Shown: positions 54,964 to 63,111 of the stretch, piece by piece
Numbering within the stretch: position 1 is the first letter of the stretch
How the letters are laid out: each line of letters starts with the position of its first letter
Source of the DNA: Aegicerativicinus sediminis
GTDB taxonomy: Bacteria > Bacteroidota > Bacteroidia > Flavobacteriales > Flavobacteriaceae
Reading direction: 5' to 3'
NCBI RefSeq assembly: GCF_015476115.1
Contig: NZ_CP064295.1
Location: forward strand, 800,001-864,000
DNA length: 64,000 bases
Program-made: the position numbers and the translations under genes
The notes under the pieces: model-generated
Told to the model about the DNA's origin: nothing
Database searches by the model: none
What the model saw: only the letters and a program-made list of their open reading frames with translations

Positions 54964-56937
54964 ATGCAAATTCTTAAGTCTTATAGAAAATTAAACAAGC
55001 TTTTAACTATTGCTTTTATACTTGCTAGTTATCAGTTTGGAATAGCACAAGACCAAAAAACATCTGAAACGGAGGTAATAATTAAAAGGGTTTTGGATGA
55101 AAGACCTTCTGATGTCGGGACACTCGACACAATTTTCAGACCCATCGCTAGAGATTCAGTTGCAGTTAAAAGACTTATTGAAAAATCGCAACAAGATCAG
55201 TATCCGCTTGGCGAAGGTTATGGCTTCAATGCGCTCGGTGAACTTTATAGAAACCTATCGTATTATCAAAAATCCATGACGTTTCATCAAAAAGCAGAAG
55301 AAATTGCGGAGGAAATAGATAATTTAGAATTGAAGGTATATAGCCTTAATATGATTGGTGTGGCTTATAGGAGGATGGATGAAGTGAAGCCTGCATTAGA
55401 TTACCATTCAAAGGCTTTGGAGTTAGCACATTTAAGCGAGAACCCATCTCGCTATTTGAGATTTCAAATAGCCGTTTCCCAAAATAGCATCGGTAATATC
55501 TATTTAGCACTTGAGCAATACAAATTAGCCATAACCCAATTCACTCAATCCTTAGAAATTGAGGAAGAAATGGATAACAAATTAGGCCTTGCAATAAATC
55601 ATGAAAACATTGGATATGCCTATGAATATCAGGGCTTTCTAGAAAGGGCACTCGAACATTACCATACTTCTCTCTCATACAACGAACAGATTAATTCTAA
55701 TATCGGTAGAATTATATGTTACAATAGTATTGGAAGGGTAGATATTAAAAAAGGAAATTACAAAGAGGCTGAATCTTATATCGAAGATGCTCTCAAACTC
55801 GCAATTAAGGCCAATGACAAATTTTACACCTCACTTAGTTACATTAACTATGGTTGGGTAAATTTAGAATTAGATGATTTCACTGATGCGGAGGAAAATT
55901 TACTTAAGGGCTTAAGTATGGCTGAAACCTATAATTTAAAATCTTATGTCGTCTCTGCCGGTCAACATTTATCAGATTTATACAGTCGATTAGGGGATTA
56001 TCAAAATGCTTTGCTTTATTATCAAAAGGCAACGGAAACAGACAAGACCATCAATAATGAGCGTAATTTGAAATATGTTAATGATGTAATCGTACAATTC
56101 GAAAATGAGGTTAAAAATAGAGAGATACAAGCATTAGCATCCGAGAATGAAGCGGTACGCCAGAAGCTTAAAACCAATAATATCATATTTTGGTTTACCA
56201 TATTTGCTATTGTAATTATAGCCGCCATTTTAATTATTATCCTAAGAAACCGCCAACTTAACCAAGAAAAACAGATTCTTACCTTGGAACAGGAAATGCT
56301 AAGAAGTCAAATGAATCCTCATTTCATCTTCAATTCCCTAAATTCCATAAAGCTATATATCATCAATAATGAAAAGGAAAATGCCGTATACTACCTTAAT
56401 AAATTTTCCAAACTAATTAGAAAAATCTTAATCGCCACCACAGAAAAATCAATTCCATTGAAAGATGAGCTAGAAACCATGCAGCTCTATATGAATATTG
56501 AAAATATCCGGTTTTCCAATCATATCGATTTTAAAATAGATATCGACCCCAATGTGAATACGAATAACATACAGGTTCCTTCCTTAATTCTTCAACCATT
56601 TTTAGAAAATGCTCTGTGGCATGGCCTTTCCGCCAAAAAAGAGGACAAAAAAATCTCCTTGGAGATAAGACAATCAGATTATGATTTCGTAGATATAACT
56701 ATTACGGATAATGGTATAGGAAGAAAACGCTCTGCCGAAATTAACCAAGAAAAGCTTCTCAATAGAAAGTCAGTTGGATTATCAATAACCAAGGCAAGGT
56801 TGGCAAATTTTTCTAAAAGTTTCGTTCACGACTATAAATTAATTATTGAAGACCTGCAAGACGAAAACGGAAAACCAATTGGGACGCAGGTTAAACTATC
56901 TATCCCATTAAGACCTAATGTCCTAAAATCAGCTTAG
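54964..56937 (+). CDS. TPR-containing sensor histidine kinase (LytS/YehU type)
   Basis: A 657-aa membrane kinase. It has a signal-peptide-like start (LTIAFILASYQFGIAQ) and a periplasmic region of six to eight tetratricopeptide repeats (about 70-380). A coiled segment, a transmembrane helix (about 400-425) and the His_kinase domain follow, with the phospho-acceptor in NPHFIFNSLNS (His453). An HATPase domain carries the N-box FLENALWHG (about 547-555) and G-box DNGIG (about 582-586). It starts with no gap after its LytTR regulator. The stimulus is unknown; TPRs suggest a protein or peptide partner. Confidence 0.93.
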   Translation: MQILKSYRKLNKLLTIAFILASYQFGIAQDQKTSETEVIIKRVLDERPSDVGTLDTIFRPIARDSVAVKRLIEKSQQDQYPLGEGYGFNALGELYRNLSYYQKSMTFHQKAEEIAEEIDNLELKVYSLNMIGVAYRRMDEVKPALDYHSKALELAHLSENPSRYLRFQIAVSQNSIGNIYLALEQYKLAITQFTQSLEIEEEMDNKLGLAINHENIGYAYEYQGFLERALEHYHTSLSYNEQINSNIGRIICYNSIGRVDIKKGNYKEAESYIEDALKLAIKANDKFYTSLSYINYGWVNLELDDFTDAEENLLKGLSMAETYNLKSYVVSAGQHLSDLYSRLGDYQNALLYYQKATETDKTINNERNLKYVNDVIVQFENEVKNREIQALASENEAVRQKLKTNNIIFWFTIFAIVIIAAILIIILRNRQLNQEKQILTLEQEMLRSQMNPHFIFNSLNSIKLYIINNEKENAVYYLNKFSKLIRKILIATTEKSIPLKDELETMQLYMNIENIRFSNHIDFKIDIDPNVNTNNIQVPSLILQPFLENALWHGLSAKKEDKKISLEIRQSDYDFVDITITDNGIGRKRSAEINQEKLLNRKSVGLSITKARLANFSKSFVHDYKLIIEDLQDENGKPIGTQVKLSIPLRPNVLKSA

Positions 56938-57509
56938 CGCTTTTCAAGCCGTTTTTTAGCAACATCCTCTAATCCAGCATACCAGTTTTCACCGAATTTC
57001 CGAATCAGTGCTTCCTTTACAAATTTGTAAACAGGAACTTTCAATTCCTTACCTAAACTACATGCATCATTACAAATAGGCCAACGGTGGTAGTTAACGG
57101 CTGAGAATTCGGAATACTCTTTAACACGAACGGGATACAAATGACATGAAACAGGTTTTTTCCAATCAATATCACCCTTATTATAAGCCTCCTCAATGGC
57201 GCAAAGAGCTACACCTTTGGCATCGAAAATTACATAGGCGCATTCTCCCCCATTAACCAAGGGAGTTTCAAAATCCCCATCCTCCCCAATTACAAAAGGG
57301 CCTTGTTTCTCTATTGATTGAATTCCTTCTTTTCTTAGGTAAGGCCTTACCATTGGGAAGATATCCTTTAATATCTGCGTTTCAGATTCCTCTAATGGAG
57401 CCCCAGCGTCACCGTCTACACAACAAGCTCCTTTACAGGCAGAAAGATTACAGACAAATTCCTTATCTAGAATATCTTCTGAAACCAGTGTTTTTCCCAT
57501 TTGAAACAT
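56934..57509 (-). CDS. DUF3109-family cysteine-rich protein
   Basis: A 191-aa cytoplasmic protein with a metal-binding type cysteine pattern: CNLSACKGACC, GECAYVI, ALCAIEEAY, SCHLYPVRV and CNDAC. This is like the YkgJ/zinc-iron-chelate proteins to which DUF3109 is related. The start is taken as ATG 57509 (MFQMGKTLVSEDIL), matching the MFQ/MIQ opening of homologues as I recall them, although ATG 57500 is also possible. With the former the mRNA is leaderless. The 3' end overlaps the kinase gene by 4 bp. Confidence 0.88.
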   Translation of the reverse strand: MFQMGKTLVSEDILDKEFVCNLSACKGACCVDGDAGAPLEESETQILKDIFPMVRPYLRKEGIQSIEKQGPFVIGEDGDFETPLVNGGECAYVIFDAKGVALCAIEEAYNKGDIDWKKPVSCHLYPVRVKEYSEFSAVNYHRWPICNDACSLGKELKVPVYKFVKEALIRKFGENWYAGLEDVAKKRLEKR

Positions 57510-57513
57510 GGGG

Positions 57514-57544
57514 CAAATATAGGTTAATTCAATGTTGCTTCAAA
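57514..57544 (-). promoter_or_regulatory. Promoter of the DUF3109 gene (TTTG-N19-TATATTTG), leaderless
   Basis: On the minus strand TTTG (57544-57541), exactly 19 bases, then TATATTTG (57521-57514), followed after four bases by the ATG at 57509. Confidence 0.85.
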
Positions 57545-57631
57545 CCAACACCAATGTTCCTTAATTTTACAATAATTTAATTAGGGAATCACATACAAAT
57601 ACCGACATTTGCAAAAATTTAATTGAGGTAC

Positions 57632-58219
57632 ATGAACCTAAATTTTAAAGAAATTTTCACCGCCTTTATGGTATTGTTCGCTGTTATTGATATAATTGGC
57701 AACATCCCAATTATTATTAATCTGAGAAAAAAAGTTGGGCATATTCAGAGTGAAAAAGCGTCAATAATTGCAGGTATTTTAATGATAATATTTCTTTTCT
57801 TGGGGAATAATATTTTGAATCTAATCGGCATAGGTGTAAATTCATTTGCGGTGGCTGGTGCTTTTGTAATCTTTTTCATAGCCTTGGAAATGATTTTGGG
57901 GATTAGCATCTATAAACAAGACGAAACAACCCCAATGACGGCATCTGTATTTCCTTTAGCCTTCCCCTTGATTGCAGGACCAGGTAGTCTTACAACCCTA
58001 CTTTCACTCAGAGCTGAATTCAGCATTGAAAATATTATCGTTGCGGTTATTTTGAACGTTATAATTATCTATATCGTGCTCAAGACCTCAGCTCGGATCG
58101 AACGTTTATTAGGCGCAAACGGTATAAATATTATTCACAAGGTATTTGGCGTAATATTACTTGCAATTGCTGTTAAATTATTTGCCTTTAACATTAAGGA
58201 ACTATTAGAATTGGCATAA
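57632..58219 (+). CDS. MarC-family integral membrane protein
   Basis: A 195-aa protein of six predicted helices from ATG 57632; the in-frame TTG nine bases earlier is less likely. Family features are the N-terminal FMVLFAVIDIIGNIPIIINL, the central PLAFPLIAGPGSLTTLLSL and the end VFGVILLAIAVKLFAFNIKELL. The original link of MarC to multiple antibiotic resistance was not upheld, so function is open. A -7-like GACATTTG lies 20 bp upstream (57604-57611). First gene of a three-gene operon. Confidence 0.92.
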   Translation: MNLNFKEIFTAFMVLFAVIDIIGNIPIIINLRKKVGHIQSEKASIIAGILMIIFLFLGNNILNLIGIGVNSFAVAGAFVIFFIALEMILGISIYKQDETTPMTASVFPLAFPLIAGPGSLTTLLSLRAEFSIENIIVAVILNVIIIYIVLKTSARIERLLGANGINIIHKVFGVILLAIAVKLFAFNIKELLELA

Positions 58220-58222
58220 AAG

Positions 58223-58423
58223 ATGAAAATTTTCATTATCATACTTCAAATTTTAGCATTAGGTCTAATCATTTTTAATCTATTTCAAATAGATTGGAAT
58301 AACCCACTTCAAACCGAAAGTAACACGGCAGCCATCACTATTTTAGCGTCCCTTTGTGCCATTCTACTGTTGCAGATTCTAAAATATTCAAAAAAGATTG
58401 AACGTTTAGCCAAAAATAAATGA
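58223..58423 (+). CDS. Small two-helix membrane protein, 66 aa
   Basis: Two hydrophobic helices (about 2-23 and 37-53) joined by a polar loop, and a basic tail (KYSKKIERLAKNK). It starts 3 bp after marC and overlaps the next gene by 4 bp (ATGA), which supports translation. Family not recognised. Confidence 0.75.
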   Translation: MKIFIIILQILALGLIIFNLFQIDWNNPLQTESNTAAITILASLCAILLLQILKYSKKIERLAKNK

Positions 58424-59031
58424 TGGTATTCGATGCCATGATTATCGGTGGTGGAGCCTCTGGAATGAGCTGTGCCCTTATTTTAGGTTCAGCTGGTAAT
58501 AAGGAATTTGCCAAAGGCAAAAAGATTGCCCTCATGGCCCACCAACGAGCTTCTCATTTAGATAGTGCTTTGTTTAATAATGTACTTGGATTTGAACCCG
58601 GAACTTTAGGGAAGGACATTTTAAAATCTGGTTTGCAACAAATTCGAAACCTATATCCACAAATTGAAATTATTGAAAAAGAAAGGGTAATTACAATTTC
58701 CAAAAATGAAGATGGATCTTTTACGCTAATTTCCAACAAGGATACCTATACCACAAAAATTGTAGTTGTGGCGGTGGGCTATGCTCAACCATTTACTATT
58801 GATGGCCTTGAAATTTACTTAGGCCCACACCCTAGAGCAAAGTCCGAAAAAAACCGTGTTTGGTTGAAAAACAATGATCACTTAGTTACAGAAGGTCTCT
58901 ATGTAGCAGGTACTTTAGCAGGGTGGCGAAGCCAATATGCTATGGCATGTGGCAGTGGAGCCCATGTTGCCACTGATATACTTACCCTTTGGAACCAAGG
59001 GCAACATGTAAAAATTCACGATAAAACTTAG
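58420..59031 (+). CDS. Minimal FAD-dependent oxidoreductase, thioredoxin-reductase-like
   Basis: A 203-aa flavoprotein with the FAD dinucleotide fold FDAMIIGGGASGMSCALIL at the start, a middle strand TKIVVVAVGYAQPF, and the C-terminal FAD site LYVAGTLAGWRSQYAMACGSGAHVATDIL. This is how the FAD domain of thioredoxin reductases ends. The NADPH-binding domain and the CxxC redox pair are both absent, so the electron donor must differ from that of TrxB. Start by ATG 58420 overlapping the 66-aa gene; a second ATG follows at once. It converges with the S41 protease gene with a 1-bp gap. Confidence 0.85.
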   Translation: MMVFDAMIIGGGASGMSCALILGSAGNKEFAKGKKIALMAHQRASHLDSALFNNVLGFEPGTLGKDILKSGLQQIRNLYPQIEIIEKERVITISKNEDGSFTLISNKDTYTTKIVVVAVGYAQPFTIDGLEIYLGPHPRAKSEKNRVWLKNNDHLVTEGLYVAGTLAGWRSQYAMACGSGAHVATDILTLWNQGQHVKIHDKT

Positions 59032-59032
59032 A

Positions 59033-60631
59033 TTATTTATTGAAGCTTTGGCTAAGAGTAATTACCTCCTCAATCATTAAATCGTCTTCATTTAAAAGCC
59101 TTTCTGCTGCATCATCACCATAGAGCTGGCGTGCTAATGCAGCTTTAATCAATTGCCGCATTTCCTCATGGTATGCCACAAACGTAATATTGGTACGTTC
59201 CCGTTTATTGATATAATCCTGGAATCGTAAAACGATATCGTCACTTACTCTATAGTGATTCAAAAAATCATCCTCGTTAACTCCACTATACACACTTCGG
59301 TCTTTATCTAATTCTTCAAAAACAAAATAATTGATATAACCTCTTCTTCTAATATAATTAATGGTTTCATTTTGCCTAGAAGAATCTAGCGGTACAAATA
59401 TATCTGGTATAATACCTCCGCCTCCATAAACAACTTTTCCCATTGGAGTTACAAATTTGAGAGAATCCGCAACTTCAATATTTTCAGCATTACTCAATTC
59501 ACCATTCCCTAAGCGCTTATAATAATCTTCGTAATAATCTTCGCTATGGCCATTTTCATAAGGCCGTTGAATGGACCTACCTGTCGGCGTATAATACCTT
59601 GATACTGTCAACCTAACTGCACTGCCATCACCAAGAGCCATTTCGCGTTGTACTAATCCTTTTCCATAAGATCTTCTTCCTACAATAGTTCCTTTATCAT
59701 TATCTTGTAATGCGCCTGCAATAATTTCACTGGCAGAAGCGGAACCTTCATTAATCAAAACATATACCTCTCCCTCCTCAAAATCACCATATTGGGTTGC
59801 ATAAGTTTTGTCGATATTTCCATGCTTATTTTTGGTGAACAAAATCAACTTATGGTCTTCAAGAAATTCGTCCGCAATTTGTTCAGCAACACCAACAAAA
59901 CCACCAGGATTATCTCTTAAATCTAATGCTAGTTTCGTAGCGCCTTGATCCTGTAATTTCCCCAAAGCTTTTTTGAATTCTTTATAAGTAGATTCCGCAA
60001 ACCGATTAATTTTTATATAACCCAACTTATCTGTTAACATGTAAGCGGCATCCACACTTTTAATAGGGATATTAGTCCGTTTTATTGAAACGTCTATATA
60101 TCTTTTTTCTGAGGGTCGGTAGACTACTAGATTTACAACCGAATTCTTTTCTCCTTTCAATTTGTTTACCACGTCAGAGCTAGACCACTTTTTCCCATAA
60201 ATAGTATCATTGTCTGCCATGAGGATGCGATCTCCACCTAGAATGCCAGCCTTTTCACTTGGTCCGCCATCAACTGGCCGAATTACCGCGATTGAATCAT
60301 GATACGGATAAAAATTGATTCCTATACCAATAAAATCTCCTTTCATGTTCTCAGTTACCCGAGCTAAATCTTCTTTAGGTATGTAAGTAGAATGGGGGTC
60401 TAAATTTTCAAGAATACCATTAACGGTGACGTCCACAATACTATCTGTATTAACATCATCAACATATTCATAGTCAATGTAATCTATAAGGCGATTCAAT
60501 TTATCCTTGTTGCTATTGGATGAAAAAAGCCGATCAGAACGATCCGCATAATTGAGTTTTCCACCAATAAACACTCCGGTCGCAATTGCAACGCCAGTAA
60601 GTAGAGGGATGTATTTTTTCTTCAATGCCAT
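59033..60631 (-). CDS. S41-family C-terminal processing peptidase (CtpA-like)
   Basis: A 532-aa envelope protease. An N-terminal membrane anchor (KYIPLLTGVAIATGVFIGG) precedes the helper region. A PDZ domain follows (about 85-165, GDFIGIGINFYPYHDSIAVIRPVDGGPSEKAGILGGDRIL). The S41 domain has the catalytic serine in INEGSASASEIIAGALQD and the lysine in GRRSYGKGLVQ. The C-terminal 150 residues are mostly helical. It cleaves proteins at non-polar C-termini in the periplasm. It lies 3 bp after the deaminase gene. Confidence 0.93.
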   Translation of the reverse strand: MALKKKYIPLLTGVAIATGVFIGGKLNYADRSDRLFSSNSNKDKLNRLIDYIDYEYVDDVNTDSIVDVTVNGILENLDPHSTYIPKEDLARVTENMKGDFIGIGINFYPYHDSIAVIRPVDGGPSEKAGILGGDRILMADNDTIYGKKWSSSDVVNKLKGEKNSVVNLVVYRPSEKRYIDVSIKRTNIPIKSVDAAYMLTDKLGYIKINRFAESTYKEFKKALGKLQDQGATKLALDLRDNPGGFVGVAEQIADEFLEDHKLILFTKNKHGNIDKTYATQYGDFEEGEVYVLINEGSASASEIIAGALQDNDKGTIVGRRSYGKGLVQREMALGDGSAVRLTVSRYYTPTGRSIQRPYENGHSEDYYEDYYKRLGNGELSNAENIEVADSLKFVTPMGKVVYGGGGIIPDIFVPLDSSRQNETINYIRRRGYINYFVFEELDKDRSVYSGVNEDDFLNHYRVSDDIVLRFQDYINKRERTNITFVAYHEEMRQLIKAALARQLYGDDAAERLLNEDDLMIEEVITLSQSFNK

Positions 60632-60634
60632 TAA

Positions 60635-61066
60635 TTATTCATCGAGGTCTTCTATCAATTTCAATTCTATACCCGCCTTTTTCAAAAATTTTAGGCCGGA
60701 ATCATCTTTATATCCCTGTTGGTAAACTACCCTCACAACTCCTGCCTGATGGATAAGCTTACTACATTCCTTACAGGGAGATAAAGTTATGTATAATGTA
60801 GCTCCCTTACACGATTGCGTTGATGATGCCACTTTCAATATAGCGTTGGCCTCTGCATGAAGGACATACCATTTAGTGTATCCTTCCTCATCTTCACAAT
60901 AGTTTTCAAAACCTGTAGGTGTACCATTGTAACCATCGGAAATGATCATCCTATCCTTTACAATAAGTGCGCCGACTTGTTTGCGTTTGCAATGCGACAA
61001 TTTTCCCCACTCTCGGGCAATTCTTAGATAAGCCTTGTCGTATCGCAGCTGCTTCTCATATGTCAT
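60635..61066 (-). CDS. dCMP deaminase-like zinc enzyme (ComEB family)
   Basis: A 143-aa cytidine/deoxycytidylate deaminase that makes dUMP from dCMP for thymidylate synthesis. The zinc site is VLHAEANAILKV (HAE) and LSPCKECSKLI (PCxxC); the N-terminal KRKQVGALIVKDRMIISDGYNGTPTGF is the substrate loop of dCMP deaminases. It is the first gene of an operon with the S41 protease. The 175-bp upstream gap holds no clear promoter, only an A/T-rich near-palindrome at 61201-61224. Confidence 0.92.
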   Translation of the reverse strand: MTYEKQLRYDKAYLRIAREWGKLSHCKRKQVGALIVKDRMIISDGYNGTPTGFENYCEDEEGYTKWYVLHAEANAILKVASSTQSCKGATLYITLSPCKECSKLIHQAGVVRVVYQQGYKDDSGLKFLKKAGIELKLIEDLDE

Positions 61067-61241
61067 TTAAATTAGTTGGTATTCTTCGCGCTTCGGATAT
61101 TTTTTGAATGAAATTTAAGAATCAACACCATCTTCAATTTCCCCTGCGCAGTTAATTAAACGAATATAACGGCTTCCTATTTTATATTCAATCGCTTCAA
61201 GTTAAAATTTTATAAATTTTTAACCTCTTTTCTCCTTTCAT

Positions 61242-61829
61242 TTACAGATAATTACTGCTTAAAAGCATAGGCAAAAGCAAACCTATCACAATCGATGACC
61301 ATACTAAAACCCAATCTCTTTTAGAAAATCTAAATATCGTTTGACAGAGAAAGCTGATGAATAATATAATGAAAGCCAAAATAAGTTGCCCCAATTCTAT
61401 TCCAATTACATGCTCTAATACACCTATTAACTTGTGGTGTTTGCCATTATTCAAGCCATTAAATAGGCCTACAAAGCCAAACCCATGTACGATTCCAAAA
61501 AATATTGATGCAATTAAGCTGATACCGATGCGTTCACTTTCGGGTTTTTTACCCGATGTAAAGACATTATAAAGTGCCACTACCAATATTGTCATGCCAA
61601 TTAGGAATTCCACCAAGCTTTGATTGACTTTAACGATACCATAGGTAGCCAACGCCAAAGAAATTCCATGTCCCAAAGAAAATAAACTAATAAGAGCTAA
61701 GACTCTTTTCCATTTATTGAATAGAAAGGGGACGGTAAGTACAATCAAGAACAGTATGTGGTCGTAGGCTTCTAGGTTGAGCACGTGAAAAATGCCCTTC
61801 TGTACATGAGACCAAATGTCTTCCATCAT
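61242..61829 (-). CDS. HupE/UreJ-family membrane protein
   Basis: A 195-aa protein with six or seven helices. The family signature is the histidine-rich first part (HVQKGIFHVLNLEAYDHILFLIVLT, then SLFSLGHGISLAL) and the second histidine set FGIVHGFGFVGLFNGLN and LEHVIGIELGQL, which may bind nickel or another metal. The start is taken as ATG 61829 because the -7 element TACATTTG (minus, 61859-61852) lies inside the longer frame that would begin at 61862. No hydrogenase or urease gene is near, so the transported ion is not known. Confidence 0.85.
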   Translation of the reverse strand: MMEDIWSHVQKGIFHVLNLEAYDHILFLIVLTVPFLFNKWKRVLALISLFSLGHGISLALATYGIVKVNQSLVEFLIGMTILVVALYNVFTSGKKPESERIGISLIASIFFGIVHGFGFVGLFNGLNNGKHHKLIGVLEHVIGIELGQLILAFIILFISFLCQTIFRFSKRDWVLVWSSIVIGLLLPMLLSSNYL

Positions 61830-61851
61830 TTGTGTTTCAATTTGGGTTGGC

Positions 61852-61859
61852 CAAATGTA
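61852..61859 (-). promoter_or_regulatory. -7 element of the HupE-like gene
   Basis: TACATTTG on the minus strand, with a TTG about 20 bases upstream, gives a transcription start near 61846 and a leader of about 17 nt to ATG 61829. It argues against the TTG start at 61862. Confidence 0.55.
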
Positions 61860-61890
61860 CAATTATTAATGTTTTAAGCCAAGTTTCAGG

Positions 61891-63111
61891 TCACTGTCTG
61901 CGATTAGCCAATAAAGGTGGGGGTTCACCCGTAAATGGATTCCAACGGCTTATACTTTTTGCTGACATACCCGAGGCTTTTATAACAGCCCTATCTCCAT
62001 AACGTTCGCGCATACGATCCATCGCCTGATAGAGATTGATGATTTTATCGTTGTCATCAAAAAGATCTATTTGGTGACCGCCTTCTACCAAATGACTAAA
62101 ACGAACACCTACTAATCGCACCAACAAACGTCGGTTGTATAGTTTGTTGTATAATTCCATAACCACTGGGAGAATCTTATGGTCTGCCGAACTGTATGGA
62201 ATTCTCTTTTGCATGGTATAGGTTTGAAAATCGGTATACCTTATTTTGAAAGTAACACAAGCGGTCAGCTTATTGCCACGCCTCAATTGATAAATAAGAT
62301 TTTCAGTCATGGCGGTAATGATGCCCTCCAATTTCCGAATATCAGTAGTGTCTCTATCGAAGGTGCGCTCTGTGGAAATAGATTTTCGTTCATGATACTG
62401 AACAACTGGGCTATTATCAATACCATTGGCTTTCTTCCAAATAACCTCCCCGTTTTTTCCAAACACCTTTTGCATTAACTGCATTGGCATTTCTTGTACA
62501 GTTTTTATGCGTTTGATGCCTAAATCACAAAGAGAACGGTAAGTGACCTCCCCAACCATCGGAATTTTGCGTACCGATAATGGCGAGAGGAAAGGCTTTT
62601 CAGTTCCCTCCAAAATTTGGAGTTCATTATTGGGCTTGGCTTCCCCAGTGGCAATTTTTGAAACCGTTTTATTAGTTGAAAGTCCAAATGAAATTGGCAG
62701 GCCTGTTTCTCGCATTATCTTAGAGCGCAATTCTGAAGCCAATTTATAACACCCAAAAAATTTATCCATCCCGCTGAGATCGGCATAAAATTCGTCTATG
62801 GAAGTCTTTTCATACAAAGGCACATTCTCTTTTATCACATCCGTAACCAAATCGGAGTATTTTGAATAGATCCCCGAATTACCCCTTACAACAATAGCTT
62901 CTGGACAAAGCTGTCGCGCCATACGCATCGGCATGGCAGAATGTATCCCAAACTTACGAGCCTCATAACTGCAAGAAGCCACTACCCCCCTGTCTGTAAT
63001 GCCACCAATCAATACGGGCTTATCTACAAGTCGACGGTCTAAAAGACGCTCACAAGACACAAAAAAAGTATCTAAATCCATATGTAAAATAGCCCTATTT
63101 GCACTCATCAC
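61891..63111 (-). CDS. dinB: DNA polymerase IV (Y-family)
   Basis: A 406-aa translesion polymerase. The catalytic carboxylates are in ILHMDLDTFFVSCERL and SIDEFYADLSG; the helix-hairpin-helix contact (LSPLSVRKIPMVGEVTYRSLCDLGI) and the little-finger domain (about 235-350) follow. It lacks an obvious beta-clamp motif at the very end, though the tail (RWNPFTGEPPPLLANRRQ) is unusual. The ATG overlaps the dnaE stop codon (ATGA), so the two polymerases are translationally coupled, as in DNA-damage mutagenesis cassettes. Confidence 0.94.
   Translation of the reverse strand: MMSANRAILHMDLDTFFVSCERLLDRRLVDKPVLIGGITDRGVVASCSYEARKFGIHSAMPMRMARQLCPEAIVVRGNSGIYSKYSDLVTDVIKENVPLYEKTSIDEFYADLSGMDKFFGCYKLASELRSKIMRETGLPISFGLSTNKTVSKIATGEAKPNNELQILEGTEKPFLSPLSVRKIPMVGEVTYRSLCDLGIKRIKTVQEMPMQLMQKVFGKNGEVIWKKANGIDNSPVVQYHERKSISTERTFDRDTTDIRKLEGIITAMTENLIYQLRRGNKLTACVTFKIRYTDFQTYTMQKRIPYSSADHKILPVVMELYNKLYNRRLLVRLVGVRFSHLVEGGHQIDLFDDNDKIINLYQAMDRMRERYGDRAVIKASGMSAKSISRWNPFTGEPPPLLANRRQ

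Noticed and set aside
61201-61224. 24-bp near-palindrome GTTAAAATTTT-AT-AAATTTTTAAC upstream of the dCMP deaminase gene
   Set aside because: Interior is only A and T and one pair is mismatched; expected often in such AT-rich gaps.
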